A program made the position numbers and the translations under genes. A stretch of 64,000 bases of DNA, taken from the NCBI RefSeq assembly GCF_947305105.1, contig NZ_CAMZCS010000005.1, positions 101,299-165,298 of the forward strand. Reading direction: 5' to 3'. This document shows, in pieces, positions 44,121 through 53,303 of this stretch. A model generated the notes under the pieces. The model saw only the letters and a program-made list of their open reading frames with translations, was not told where the DNA came from and ran no database searches. Source of the stretch: an uncultured Fibrobacter sp. GTDB lineage: Bacteria; Fibrobacterota; Fibrobacteria; Fibrobacterales; Fibrobacteraceae. Within the stretch, counting starts at the first letter, position 1. Each line of letters opens with the position of its first letter.

Positions 44121-45029
44121 ATGAAAATCTTTTACCACCTTCCCGGACTGTTCGAATTCTACGACCTGTACAAGGCCTTCTTGCCGCTTTGGCGCGAGCA
44201 CCGGGAATACTTCTACGACTGGTGCGATATCGGCTCCATCTATGGAGTGCCGAAGGACTGCATCTGGGGTGGCGGGCGCGTCGGTTTCGGGGATGCCGAG
44301 CCGGAAAAAGTTGCCGCACTCGTGAAAGAATACGGAATTTCGGCACGGCTTACCTTCAGCAATTCATTGATTCGCGAAGAACACCTTGACGATGCGCGAT
44401 GCAATGCGTTGTGCAATATGTTCGAGAGTAGTGCAAGCGATGGCGCGGGCAAAGACCGTGCCGGCATCATCGTCCATTCAGACCTCCTGCTCGACTACAT
44501 CAAGGCGAAATACCCCGGATTCTATTTCGTCTCCTCGACCACGAAAGTGCTCACGGACTTCGAACAGTTCAAGGCGGAACTGGACCGCGACGATTTCAGC
44601 TATGTAGTGCCGGACTTCCGCCTAAACAAGCAATTTAACAAGCTGAACACGCTCACGGACGCGCAAAAGCAGAAGGTCGAGTTCCTGTGCAACGAATGCT
44701 GCTGGTTCGGTTGCCACGATCGCAAGAACTGCTACGAGAACGTAAGCCGCAAAAGCCTCGGCGAAGACTGCGCAGACCATGAATGCGTCTCGCCCACCGC
44801 CCAAAGAGGCTACCGCTTTTCCGACGCCATGAAGAACCCCGGATTCATCGGGATAGACGACATCCAGAACGTGTTCGCGCCAGCTGGATTCCGCCATTTC
44901 AAAATCGAGGGTCGCAGCCTCGGCAGCGCCATCATCCTGGAATTTCTACTTTACTACATGACTAGGCCCGAGCACCAGCTCAAGGTGCGCGAAGAAATCT
45001 ACCTGGACAGCTCACTGGATTTGTTCTAG
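44121..45029 (+). CDS. U32-peptidase-like protein with conserved cysteine cluster
   Basis: 302-aa protein with the U32/UbiU-like pattern: a Cys cluster NECCWFGCHDRKNCYEN at about residues 192-207, and FKIEGRSLGSA close to the usual KIEGR end motif. Members of this superfamily carry Fe-S clusters and work in ubiquinone hydroxylation, RNA modification or collagenase-like roles. The N-terminal half (CDIGSIYGVPKDCIWGGGR) is not strongly diagnostic. Two bases separate it from the previous gene and none from the next, so the run is cotranscribed, but no shared function is visible. Confidence 0.65.
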   Translation: MKIFYHLPGLFEFYDLYKAFLPLWREHREYFYDWCDIGSIYGVPKDCIWGGGRVGFGDAEPEKVAALVKEYGISARLTFSNSLIREEHLDDARCNALCNMFESSASDGAGKDRAGIIVHSDLLLDYIKAKYPGFYFVSSTTKVLTDFEQFKAELDRDDFSYVVPDFRLNKQFNKLNTLTDAQKQKVEFLCNECCWFGCHDRKNCYENVSRKSLGEDCADHECVSPTAQRGYRFSDAMKNPGFIGIDDIQNVFAPAGFRHFKIEGRSLGSAIILEFLLYYMTRPEHQLKVREEIYLDSSLDLF

Positions 45030-45890
45030 ATGAAGAAAAAGTTTATGATAGTCCTGATTGTTGTTGCCGCTCTCATCCTGATTCTAGCGGTGTGGTTCAA
45101 TATTCCCTATTCGCCCGTCAAATCACAGTTCAAAACGGATGTCGAAGCAAGGACGCAAAAAATCGCAGCCGTCGCCAGCGATAAATATACAGCAGACGAT
45201 TTCAAGGACTTGCCGCCAACAATTCAAAAGTATCTGGAATTGAACGGCTACATCGGAGCAAAGCGGCAGAACGTCTTATCGATGGAATACAGGGATGTCA
45301 ATTTCGGCTTGGGCGTAAACAAGCCTCGCCTCAAGATTGATTACACGCACACAGACTTTGCCGATTCCCCAGACAGGCTTGCATTTATCGATAGCAAGAT
45401 GTTCGGCATTCCCTTCCAGGGATACGATTACTACATGGATGGCAAGGGCGGCATGAAGGGCGTCCTCGTGAAACTCTTTACTCTATTCGACCAGACTGGC
45501 CCCGAAATGGACAAGGCATGTCTCATCACCTACCTTGCCGAAGCATTCTTCTTGCCGGAAGCGCTCCTGAAAGATTTCATCACGTTCAAGCAAGTTGACG
45601 AGCATACCGTAGAAGCCACCATCACGAACAAGGGCGTGAGCACATCCGGAGTTTTCCACTTCAACGATTCCTACGAGATGATCTCGTTCACGACGAATGA
45701 CCGCGGGCAAATCGCCCCCGACGGGAGCATCGTATACACTCCCTGGGAAGCGCAGTGCGTAAATTACAAGGAATACTCGGATGGAATCAGGCGCCCGACC
45801 GTCTTCCGCGCCGTATGGAAGAACAAGGACGGCGATTTTATCTATTTTGATGGAAAAATAAGCCGCGTAAACGGCACTGAGGTAAAATGA
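45030..45890 (+). CDS. Membrane-anchored protein of unknown function (DUF6544/6920-like)
   Basis: 286 aa. An N-terminal anchor (MIVLIVVAALILILAVWF) precedes a beta-rich domain with YKEYSDGIRRP-type and FGLGVNKPRLKIDY-type strands. The LPPTIQKYLELNGYIGAKR segment recalls the DUF6544/DUF6920 family found near lipid or hydrophobic-ligand genes. I am not sure of the exact family. It follows the U32-like gene without a gap and overlaps the next gene as ATGA. Confidence 0.62.
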   Translation: MKKKFMIVLIVVAALILILAVWFNIPYSPVKSQFKTDVEARTQKIAAVASDKYTADDFKDLPPTIQKYLELNGYIGAKRQNVLSMEYRDVNFGLGVNKPRLKIDYTHTDFADSPDRLAFIDSKMFGIPFQGYDYYMDGKGGMKGVLVKLFTLFDQTGPEMDKACLITYLAEAFFLPEALLKDFITFKQVDEHTVEATITNKGVSTSGVFHFNDSYEMISFTTNDRGQIAPDGSIVYTPWEAQCVNYKEYSDGIRRPTVFRAVWKNKDGDFIYFDGKISRVNGTEVK

Positions 45891-46321
45891 AATTCCTTAG
45901 GCAAAATATTCTCTCGATGATTGCGGTCGCGGTGTTCGCGATCAGTGCCGCCATTGTCGAAGGGTCTTTTGTTTACGATTACGGGAATTCCTCCGATGCG
46001 GTCCAGGTTTCAGACGGAGCAAGTCACGATCTCCTCGCCAACGACTTTGCTGGCGAACGGTTATTCCTCTCCCGCGAGACGACATCGGAAGCCGTTTTAC
46101 TCACCCGTAGGCCTGGCCAGCAGACTCTTTCGCGGACATTACGGAGCGGCAACTTCCAAGGATTCGGCGGGCGCGATTCCGGATTTTCCAGACGAGCCAC
46201 GGCACCTGCGGGCATCCACAGCACACCCCGCACTAACGCACACAACGGGTTCCCTACCCCGCTCGCATACCAAGCCCCTAAAGACTATTACGTATTCACG
46301 CTACAGCGCATTCTCTGTTAA
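45887..46321 (+). CDS. Hypothetical protein, possibly secreted
   Basis: 144 aa, ATGA-coupled to the previous gene. An N-terminal hydrophobic segment (LSMIAVAVFAISAAIV) may be a signal or anchor. The rest is polar, Arg/Ser-rich and low in predicted secondary structure, ending APKDYYVFTLQRILC. No family recognised. Translational coupling is the main evidence that it is expressed. Confidence 0.5.
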   Translation: MKFLRQNILSMIAVAVFAISAAIVEGSFVYDYGNSSDAVQVSDGASHDLLANDFAGERLFLSRETTSEAVLLTRRPGQQTLSRTLRSGNFQGFGGRDSGFSRRATAPAGIHSTPRTNAHNGFPTPLAYQAPKDYYVFTLQRILC

Positions 46322-46429
46322 CAAGATTCTTTCTCCACATTGCCATTCTGGAGACCGCCGGTCAACAGAATCAACAGCGAAAAAAATCAAATAATTTAAC
46401 AAGACGGTTTATTCCGTCGGAGAAAGAAA

Positions 46430-46831
46430 ATGGAAAACATTTCCAAAATGGAGATGGCGAGCGCCCTCTTCAGCCAAATCTACATCAAGACCGAAAAAAA
46501 GTGCTTCGGCCTCATGACCAAAGTCACCTACACCCCGACAAACTCGCCCGTCGTGGGAGTCTGCCTGGATTACAGCCCCGCTGAAGGCCAAAAAGTCAAG
46601 GCGATTCTCGAAGCTACACAAAGCGAACTCTTTGCCGTCCTCAAAAAAGAGGGCCGTCCGGAGACAAGCGCCAACGGGAATTTCCGCCTGAACCTGTGCT
46701 ATTCACGGGATCACGAGTTCGCCGCACTGCACCTGCAGCAGTTCTCTGGGTTCGAGTACCACACCATAGGCGAAATTCGCTTCGCCGCAGGTGACGAGGC
46801 CAAAAAGCTGCTGAGCGCATTCGTCAAATAG
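46430..46831 (+). CDS. Small cytosolic protein of unknown function
   Basis: 133-aa protein with GGAG seven bases before ATG. It starts with a helix (SKMEMASALFSQIYIKTE), then a strand pair with VVGVCLDYSPAEGQKV and LNLCYSRDHEFAALHLQQFSG, and ends with FAAGDEAKKLLSAFVK. No signal peptide. No family recognised. Confidence 0.6.
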   Translation: MENISKMEMASALFSQIYIKTEKKCFGLMTKVTYTPTNSPVVGVCLDYSPAEGQKVKAILEATQSELFAVLKKEGRPETSANGNFRLNLCYSRDHEFAALHLQQFSGFEYHTIGEIRFAAGDEAKKLLSAFVK

Positions 46832-47030
46832 GCAATAACGCCGATATCACCGGGCGCAAAAAACGCCCAAAACACCCCGAGAAAAGCAATTTTCCCGGGA
46901 TTTTTTAATGCACATTTTTTTACAAAAAAAAAAACGGCCAACATCAATAAGAAAAAAGTCTATATAAATGTGAAAAAAAATTATAGACAACTCTTCCCAA
47001 CGAACCATACAAGAAAACGCTTCAAGACGT

Positions 47031-47552
47031 TTGGCAAAAAAATTATTCCCGAATGAGATTTGGGATACAGAAAATGGCGTCAAAATATCCAAAACAAGAC
47101 GAGCAGAATCAGAAAAAGGCAATGAACCCGCAAAATTGAAAAGGGAAATCTATTTGTCGACAATTCTAAGAAATGCAGGCCATTCTGTATGGCTTATCCT
47201 AGAAAAGAAGAATATGAATTTGGGTGGACGTCGGCCTGATGCAATAGTTGACGGCTTGTTTGCTGAAATGAAACTTGTGACAGGGCAAAGAAAGAAAATT
47301 TGGGATAGGCTTGTATATGCGACAACACAAAGTAAGGATTATGTTTTCATAGCTACCGATAAAAACTATAGTGTCCAGAATGTTATAAACACGATAAAAG
47401 GAAAGTTTATGAAGGCGTTATCCGACAATCCTAAATACGCCTATCCTTTTGAATTTGAAGAATTTTTCTTCATCAGTTGCGATAAAGAAATCCACAGAAT
47501 TCATTTAAAGGAAGTATGGAATGCTGCTAAAATTAAGGTAGCCAGTAAGTGA
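47031..47552 (+). CDS. PD-(D/E)XK nuclease-like protein, CDI-toxin-C-terminus-like, possible frameshift at 5' end
   Basis: 173 aa from TTG 47031; a likely nuclease. GGRRPDAIVDGLFAEMKLV fits a PD...ExK active site (Asp, then Glu and Lys in EMK). The surrounding alpha/beta text resembles the toxic C-terminal nuclease modules of CdiA-type proteins, but no CdiA or immunity gene is here. Coding-like text continues upstream of TTG in the same frame. A GTG at 46970 is one base out of frame behind a run of eight A; with seven A, GTG would give MKKIIDNSSQRTIQENASRRL continuous with this frame. AT-rich compared with its neighbours. A perfect hairpin spans its stop codon. Confidence 0.68.
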   Translation: MAKKLFPNEIWDTENGVKISKTRRAESEKGNEPAKLKREIYLSTILRNAGHSVWLILEKKNMNLGGRRPDAIVDGLFAEMKLVTGQRKKIWDRLVYATTQSKDYVFIATDKNYSVQNVINTIKGKFMKALSDNPKYAYPFEFEEFFFISCDKEIHRIHLKEVWNAAKIKVASK

Positions 47553-47567
47553 AACTTACTGGCTACC
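47537..47567. repeat. Perfect 13-bp hairpin spanning the nuclease stop codon
   Basis: GGTAGCCAGTAAG and CTTACTGGCTACC are exact complements with loop TGAAA, which contains the stop codon. A second, imperfect hairpin (CCCTGGGC / GCCCCGGG, 47573-47594) follows. No T run, so this is not an ordinary terminator. Confidence 0.75.
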
Positions 47568-47766
47568 GGTTACCCTGGGCATAGCAGCCCCGGGCTTAAA
47601 TAATATACATTTTCATTAAAAAAAAAGCAACACCTTCCTTGAAAAGTTTTTCTTTTGGATTTTTGCGCACACCTGGTTCCTGTGGTAAACACTTTCCACC
47701 CTATTTTTTGCAAAAAGAGCGAAAAAACAGGTAAATTATGGTTACAGGTTGAAAATGGAGTGGAAG

Positions 47767-49236
47767 ATGATAAACAAAACCCAATTCACGATTTTTGCCA
47801 TCGCAGCCGCATTCTGTATGAGTGCGGTCGCTGCCGACATTACGCCGACCCGCGTTGGTCCCGTAAGCCAGTACGGCAAGCTCATCGCAGGCAAAAATAG
47901 CCAGAACAAAGGACAAATTTACGGCAGCTGCGAAGGCGTCAAGGACGGCGCCGAGGTGCAAGTGCGCGGAATGAGCCTCTACTGGAGCCTCATGGACGAG
48001 GCCCTCGACTTCTGGAGCGAAGACGGTATAACCACCATGGTGAAAGACATGAAAATCCAGATTGTGCGCGCGGCCATGGCAGCCGGTAACGAAGACTGGA
48101 CCAAGGGCAAGTACATCGGCTACGCAGTCCAGCCCGATTCGCAAACCCAATTTGTAAAGAGGGTCGTCGAGGCGGCCATCAAACAGGACATCTACGTCAT
48201 CATCGACTGGCATTCGCATACAGCAAACACGCAGACTCAAAACGCGGTCAAGTTCTTCGGCGAGATGGCCCAGGCATACGGCCAGTACGACAACGTCATT
48301 TTCGAAGTTTTCAACGAGCCTCAGAAAATCGAGTGGAGCGTCATCAAGACTTACGCCGACGCCGTGGTGGCCGAAATCCGCAAGTATTCCGACAACCTGA
48401 TTCTCGTCGGCACGCCGGAATGGGACCAATACCCCAACCGGGTCATCGGCAGCGAAATCAACGACCCCAAGCAGAACACCGCCTATACGTTCCACTACTA
48501 CGCCGGAACGCACTGTTTTTCCGGAAAGCACGAAGGAATGTTCGGGCAAAGCTGGCCCTGCGAAGGCGAAAACGCCGTAGAAGCGATGAACGCGGGCCTC
48601 TCCGTGTTCGTGAGCGAATGGGGTGTCACCACCTCCGACGGTAAAGGCAGTGTCGCCGGCGACAACGACGGATGGCAAAACTGGATGAACGAACACAAGC
48701 TCTCCTGGGCAAACTGGTCGGCATCGAGGATCAACGAAGGCTCCGCCGCATTCGACTCCGCCACAGCCACCCCGACAAGCCTCACCTTTACCAAGTCCGG
48801 CGACACGCTCAAGAGCTACCTGAGCACGAACGCCGAAACCTATACACTCTGCCCGACAAAGGCTCCACCCCCATCGAGCAACTCCGAAACGCAAACCCCG
48901 ACATCCGCTGAAAGCAAGGAATCCTCGTCTAGCGCCCAACCCCCGAAGAGCGATTCCGGCAAATCCAGCAGCAGCGCCGACGCTATCCGCGCCGTGGCAT
49001 CAACCGCACCGGCAGCAATTACCCTCCAGGGGCGTACGCTGAACTTCAACATTGCAAGGATGGGACTTGTGACGGTGAAGATTTTCGACGCCCTCGGACA
49101 CGCCAAAATGGCTCATAGCGAAGCGCTTTCCAGCGGCATGCACAGCATAGAACTGAACAGCCTCCCCGCCGGGAAATACATCGTCCAAATAACCCAGGGC
49201 CATTCCGTATCCCAGGCTAGTTTATTGATAAAGTAG
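47767..49236 (+). CDS. GH5 endoglucanase with T9SS sorting domain
   Basis: 489-aa secreted cellulase. Signal peptide to about residue 23 (CMSAVAA), a GH5 (GH5_2-like) catalytic barrel to about residue 355 with acid/base Glu184 (VFNEPQ) and nucleophile Glu284 (FVSEWGV), plus IIDWHSH (about 145-151) and HYYAGTH. A Ser/Pro-rich linker follows, then a T9SS type A sorting domain (VTVKIFDALGHAKMAHSEAL and GKYIVQITQG). ATG 47767 follows GGAGTGGAAG at normal spacing; an in-frame ATG upstream at 47755 is less well placed. Hydrolyses internal beta-1,4 bonds of cellulose at or beyond the cell surface. Confidence 0.94.
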   Translation: MINKTQFTIFAIAAAFCMSAVAADITPTRVGPVSQYGKLIAGKNSQNKGQIYGSCEGVKDGAEVQVRGMSLYWSLMDEALDFWSEDGITTMVKDMKIQIVRAAMAAGNEDWTKGKYIGYAVQPDSQTQFVKRVVEAAIKQDIYVIIDWHSHTANTQTQNAVKFFGEMAQAYGQYDNVIFEVFNEPQKIEWSVIKTYADAVVAEIRKYSDNLILVGTPEWDQYPNRVIGSEINDPKQNTAYTFHYYAGTHCFSGKHEGMFGQSWPCEGENAVEAMNAGLSVFVSEWGVTTSDGKGSVAGDNDGWQNWMNEHKLSWANWSASRINEGSAAFDSATATPTSLTFTKSGDTLKSYLSTNAETYTLCPTKAPPPSSNSETQTPTSAESKESSSSAQPPKSDSGKSSSSADAIRAVASTAPAAITLQGRTLNFNIARMGLVTVKIFDALGHAKMAHSEALSSGMHSIELNSLPAGKYIVQITQGHSVSQASLLIK

Positions 49237-49255
49237 TTTCTTTTAGAGAGAGAGG

Positions 49256-49290
49256 AATCCCGGCGGCTCCGGCCGTCGGGATTTTTTTTA
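49256..49290 (+). terminator. Rho-independent terminator of the GH5 cellulase
   Basis: AATCCCGGCGGC and GCCGTCGGGATT pair with one mismatch around TCCG, followed by eight T. Its right part (49262-49289) is the left copy of a 28-bp direct repeat. Confidence 0.9.
49262..49289 (+). repeat. 28-bp direct repeat, left copy
   Basis: Identical over 28 bp to 53304-53331. Here it forms the loop and right arm of the cellulase terminator and keeps a matching left arm. The enclosed 4 kb holds the ATPase/DUF917 gene pair. Confidence 0.85.
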
Positions 49291-49301
49291 GATGTTTATT
49301 T

Positions 49302-50675
49302 TTATTCTTTCAACGACTTGCATCTTCCGTAATAACCAACAGTATTCAAGATACTCATATAATGCTCGGGCAACGCATTATGTTCCACATCTGCATTCGT
49401 ATTGCTCAGGATATCCTTGCGTTTATCCATTATTTTTTTATCGGATTCCGTCAATGCTTCGGGTGCAGCAATACCATAAACGATAATTTCTGTTCCTTCT
49501 AGGTCTTCATTTAACTTGCCGTTAAGCATGATATCGCCATTGGTAAAGACATATTGCTTTTGTTTATCTTTAATCGAATAGCTAATGAGATCTGGGGCCA
49601 TAGCCAAGGGGTCTGCATAGTTCGAATCCCACAGGATAAGGCTTTCGTTTTGAAAAATAATTGTGTAGTGATGCGCGGAATCGCCTTCGTCTTCTATGGT
49701 GATAACCCCTACGTCAAAACCACCTGCAGTCGATGTTGTTGCGCTAATCAATTTCCCGCGGCACATTTCTCTTATGGCGGGGTAATTTTCTTTTATGGCG
49801 GGATAAATCGACTGACTCTTGAACAATTCTTCAATTTTGGAAAATTCCCAATTTTCACTTTGCATCGACCGTATGACGCGCCCCTGTTCCAAGCTGAAAG
49901 TCAACGTTCCCGGCACAGATGCGTAGTCTTCCTTAAGTTTGGTCACGTTATCAAAATACCACATAACTAGTCCGGCTCTCTGGTCGAATTCTGCCATGTT
50001 GAGTACGGGCCTTGCAAGGGATTCCATTTTTGAAGCTGCCCCCGAATCCATGTCATCGGAAAAGACGGCCCCCGGCTTCTTGTCACCGAAAATTTCAAGC
50101 TTTATCTGGTGGTAAACTGGGGCTTCGGGAGGTTTCTTATTTTCATTTTCATTTTCGCTGCAGAGAAAGGTCGGGTTCACAGAGACATGCGCATTCGTGG
50201 TGTAGGAGATAAGGTCCAAGGTGGGCACGGCTCGGCCGGCGCCATCGACATTCAGCACATGTACGTTTTGCATTTTAGGAGTCATTTTCATTTTAAGGGC
50301 GGTCAGGCAGGCCGTAATCGAAGATACAGGGCCTATTTCGACGGGTATGATATAATCTATGTGGTCAGCATTCTTGTAATCCATGATTTTTTTGATACCT
50401 TCACATACGGCATCGGGGCATTTTATTTCGTCCATTTTCTGTGGAGCGCCCATATAGGCCACGACAATCCCGGATTCATTTGGCTTGGCGTCCTTCAAAT
50501 CAGTTATTAAATCAGCTATTTGGAAATTTTGAAATTCCTTGTTAGCGGAAAAATAATCATCAATGTATTTGAGGCTGGTTTTGAGTTTTCCGCCCCCGCC
50601 ACTGCCAAGAAAGCAGGCCCCCAAAGCAATGTTCTGCAGTTCATACGGCAAACTTCCAACAGCATATTCAGTCAT
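49302..50675 (-). CDS. DUF917-family protein
   Basis: 457 aa. Family signature at the N-terminus (LQNIALGACFLGSGGGGKLK). Two-domain alpha/beta text follows, with HVLNVDGAGRAVPTLDL and IPVEIGPVSSI; the late part has ITIEDEGDSAHHYTIIFQNESLIL and GTEIIVYGIAAPEAL. DUF917 proteins are linked to hydantoin/oxoproline hydrolases and S-methylthiohydantoin desulfurase. The chemistry here is not certain. It overlaps the ATPase gene by 8 bp and is read after it. A possible role as the enzymatic partner of that signalling ATPase is inferred from coupling alone. Confidence 0.8.
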   Translation of the reverse strand: MTEYAVGSLPYELQNIALGACFLGSGGGGKLKTSLKYIDDYFSANKEFQNFQIADLITDLKDAKPNESGIVVAYMGAPQKMDEIKCPDAVCEGIKKIMDYKNADHIDYIIPVEIGPVSSITACLTALKMKMTPKMQNVHVLNVDGAGRAVPTLDLISYTTNAHVSVNPTFLCSENENENKKPPEAPVYHQIKLEIFGDKKPGAVFSDDMDSGAASKMESLARPVLNMAEFDQRAGLVMWYFDNVTKLKEDYASVPGTLTFSLEQGRVIRSMQSENWEFSKIEELFKSQSIYPAIKENYPAIREMCRGKLISATTSTAGGFDVGVITIEDEGDSAHHYTIIFQNESLILWDSNYADPLAMAPDLISYSIKDKQKQYVFTNGDIMLNGKLNEDLEGTEIIVYGIAAPEALTESDKKIMDKRKDILSNTNADVEHNALPEHYMSILNTVGYYGRCKSLKE

Positions 50676-53079
50676 GATTGACCTCCTTTAGTTTATGTAA
50701 TTTTTCCAGGTAAACACGTTCGTTGTGCGCCTCGGCTGTTTGAATCACGGCGTCGATAAAGGTTTCGAGCTCGTTCCTGTTGCCGCTTTTGCGGTAGAAC
50801 TCGCCGAGAATCAGGCCGTAAAGCGAATGCATCGCGGTCGGGGACGACTTGCTAGATTCAGTCAATATCCGGTAACCATCCTTTATGATATTTTCAGCAT
50901 TTACTTCGTTGTCGCTTTTTTCGTAAAGAGCAGCGCCGTAGAACATTTTGGCAATTCCGTAATAGAAGCAGAAATTGTACTTTTCCGCAGTCTGCATCAG
51001 TTCGCTGGCCTGCCCATGGAGAGCATCCCAGTCTTCCTCGCCCCAGTTGTACCAGCAAAGAGCCTGCCCCGCCACGACCTGGTAAAATGCATCCTTGTTT
51101 TTGGCCTTGTCGCCCTGTATCTGGTGGTAGCGCAATTCCGCCTCTTCCTTTTTCCCTTGCAACTGCTCCGCCAGCATCAGGAACATGTTGGCAAACAGGC
51201 TGTCGAGAGCCGGAGCGCCGTCACCCGCACCGTCCATTGCAGCTTCGCTCAAAAACAACTCGCCGTATTCACAAGTCTTCTCGAGGTCCCCCAGCCAGAA
51301 ATAGGTATTCGCCGCGGATATGAGCGAGTTCAGGTGCAGCATGCGGTTCCCGTACTTGTCTGCAATCTCAAGGTTCTTTTGCACTTGTTGCAGGCACTGG
51401 TCCAAATCAAGTTTCACGAGGTAAATTGTCCATTTGCCGAAAAGCACGATGACGATATCGATGTTTTCGAAGTCCTGTTTTTCTACACAAAGATTCCAGG
51501 CCTGGTCATAGAGCCATTCCACTTCCGGGTCGCCCCATCCTTTTATGTCTCTGTAGCAGATACAGAGCCGGACTGTGAAATACAGGGTTTCACGTCGCGT
51601 TTCGCTACTTTGGGGCATGTCCTTCAAAAAGCCCAGGGCTTTTTTTATCAGCGTGGCGGCCTTGCCATAAGCGGAAAGGCGCATCATGCTGTCGACGGTT
51701 ATCCTAATGTATTTTACCGCCTTATCGTACTCCTCGGACATCTCGTAATGACGTGCGATGTCTCCAGCGGCCTCTTCGATGTTGTCCTTGAAGTAGTCCT
51801 CAAGAATGCGCGCGATGTCACTATGGAGCATCATTCGCTGGGTTTGGCTCAGTTCCTGATAGAGATACTGCTGGAAGATGTAGCTCGAGAAATTGAATTT
51901 CGAGACAATCCCCTGGCTGCAACGGATACAGTCGTCCTCGGTTACCAGATGGTGCTGTTTTTGCAGGATTTTTGAAAGTGTCATGAGAATGTTGCGTTCA
52001 GGCATATCCATGGTCTTGGAAAGGACCTGCGCTATGAATGTGTAGCCCTGGACGCTTGCATACGAGAGAACCTCCACGAGAGAATCCTCCAGACGACCGA
52101 TTCGTTCCTGGATGATACCTTCTATGCGGACAGGATAGGAATCCCAATCAAGGTTCGCATTGTTCGACCATACCCCGTCATTTTTGGAAACGACCATCCC
52201 CTTTTCAATCAACAGGTTCATGAGTTCGTTTATGAAAAGAGGGTTGCCATTGGTACGCTCGAAAAGTTTGTTGCGAAAATGACCATCGAGAATATTCCTG
52301 TTCGAATCCAACATCCTATCCATCAGTTCGCGACGATCAGCTTCGGAGACCTTGTCCAAGTCGACAAAGACATTGCCCAGGCTGATTTTCACCTCCGTAA
52401 TCAGCTTGTTCAACAAGTGTTTTTCCCCGCCCACGATAATGTCGATGTCCGTACTTCGGTAGCTGCCGATTATCATCACAGGGCTGTTCTTGAGGCCGAT
52501 TACGAGCTGGTAGAGCAGATTCACGGAGGACGGGTCTATCCATTGAAGATTGTCCACTATCAATACCAGACGGTATTTCTCCGCAATGGAGCGTACGGCA
52601 TCGACATATTGCACGAGAATTTTTGACTCGTCTATGGAGCGCGCCGGTTCCTTCTCCTTTTCCTGGAAAAGGTTCTGGCCTATCGCAGAAATGATGGACG
52701 TCCCGGGAATGAAGTTCCCCAGCAGGTCGGGAGCATGCTCGAATACCGTCCTAGCGCAGAAACGGAAGACCTCCTTGAATTTTTCCTTTTCGGAATCCTT
52801 GGAGTCTTCCTCGTCGACGTCTTTCAACAACTGCTTGAGCAGTTCCTTGAACGGCTGGTAGGGTATATTGTAATCGGACTGTACATTGCAGCTGCTTGAA
52901 ACAATAATCGTTTGGTCCGTGGTAGCGGAAATTTCATCGAGAAATTGGTTAATCAGGACTGTTTTCCCGGTTCCAGCCTCGCCTATGACGAATCTCAGTT
53001 GCTGTCGGCCGGACTGTCGCATGGCCTGATACGCATCCAACAGTTTCTTTTTTTCTTTTTCACGTTGTACAAATTGCAT
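50668..53079 (-). CDS. Signalling-type ATPase (AAA_16/STAND-like) with helical repeats
   Basis: 803 aa. The P-loop GEAGTGKT is at 33-40, Walker B LVLIVDNLQW at 171-180, and conserved sensor text IGSYRSTD at about 205. A winged-helix-like region (about 300-400: ERIGRLEDSLVEVLSYASV) precedes TPR-like helical repeats (about 430-800; for example YDKAVKYIRITVDSMMRLSAYGKAATLIKKAL). No N-terminal effector domain and no C-terminal HTH is visible, unlike MalT-type activators, so any output may depend on its partner, the DUF917 protein coupled by an 8-bp overlap. Such STAND-like architectures occur in regulation and in antiphage defence. Confidence 0.85.
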   Translation of the reverse strand: MQFVQREKEKKKLLDAYQAMRQSGRQQLRFVIGEAGTGKTVLINQFLDEISATTDQTIIVSSSCNVQSDYNIPYQPFKELLKQLLKDVDEEDSKDSEKEKFKEVFRFCARTVFEHAPDLLGNFIPGTSIISAIGQNLFQEKEKEPARSIDESKILVQYVDAVRSIAEKYRLVLIVDNLQWIDPSSVNLLYQLVIGLKNSPVMIIGSYRSTDIDIIVGGEKHLLNKLITEVKISLGNVFVDLDKVSEADRRELMDRMLDSNRNILDGHFRNKLFERTNGNPLFINELMNLLIEKGMVVSKNDGVWSNNANLDWDSYPVRIEGIIQERIGRLEDSLVEVLSYASVQGYTFIAQVLSKTMDMPERNILMTLSKILQKQHHLVTEDDCIRCSQGIVSKFNFSSYIFQQYLYQELSQTQRMMLHSDIARILEDYFKDNIEEAAGDIARHYEMSEEYDKAVKYIRITVDSMMRLSAYGKAATLIKKALGFLKDMPQSSETRRETLYFTVRLCICYRDIKGWGDPEVEWLYDQAWNLCVEKQDFENIDIVIVLFGKWTIYLVKLDLDQCLQQVQKNLEIADKYGNRMLHLNSLISAANTYFWLGDLEKTCEYGELFLSEAAMDGAGDGAPALDSLFANMFLMLAEQLQGKKEEAELRYHQIQGDKAKNKDAFYQVVAGQALCWYNWGEEDWDALHGQASELMQTAEKYNFCFYYGIAKMFYGAALYEKSDNEVNAENIIKDGYRILTESSKSSPTAMHSLYGLILGEFYRKSGNRNELETFIDAVIQTAEAHNERVYLEKLHKLKEVNHD

Positions 53080-53303
53080 AAGTTAACCTATAAACGAATA
53101 TACATTCAAATTACAGAATTGCAAATAAAATAAACTTATTCATTTTTCCCTCTACACGGCAATTTTCGGACGATTGCCATACATTTGTACATTGCCACAC
53201 ATACGTTGTATGACACAATTCACCATTCTTTATTTTGTATTATTTTTTTTTACTTTGTATTATAAAGTAAATGTCTTGATGCTCCGGAGCTATACTCCGG
53301 GAG

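Noticed and set aside
47537..47600. Integron attC site after the nuclease gene
   Set aside because: No GTTRRRY/RYYYAAC core pair and no integrase in the window; the hairpin is perfect and short instead of imperfect and long.
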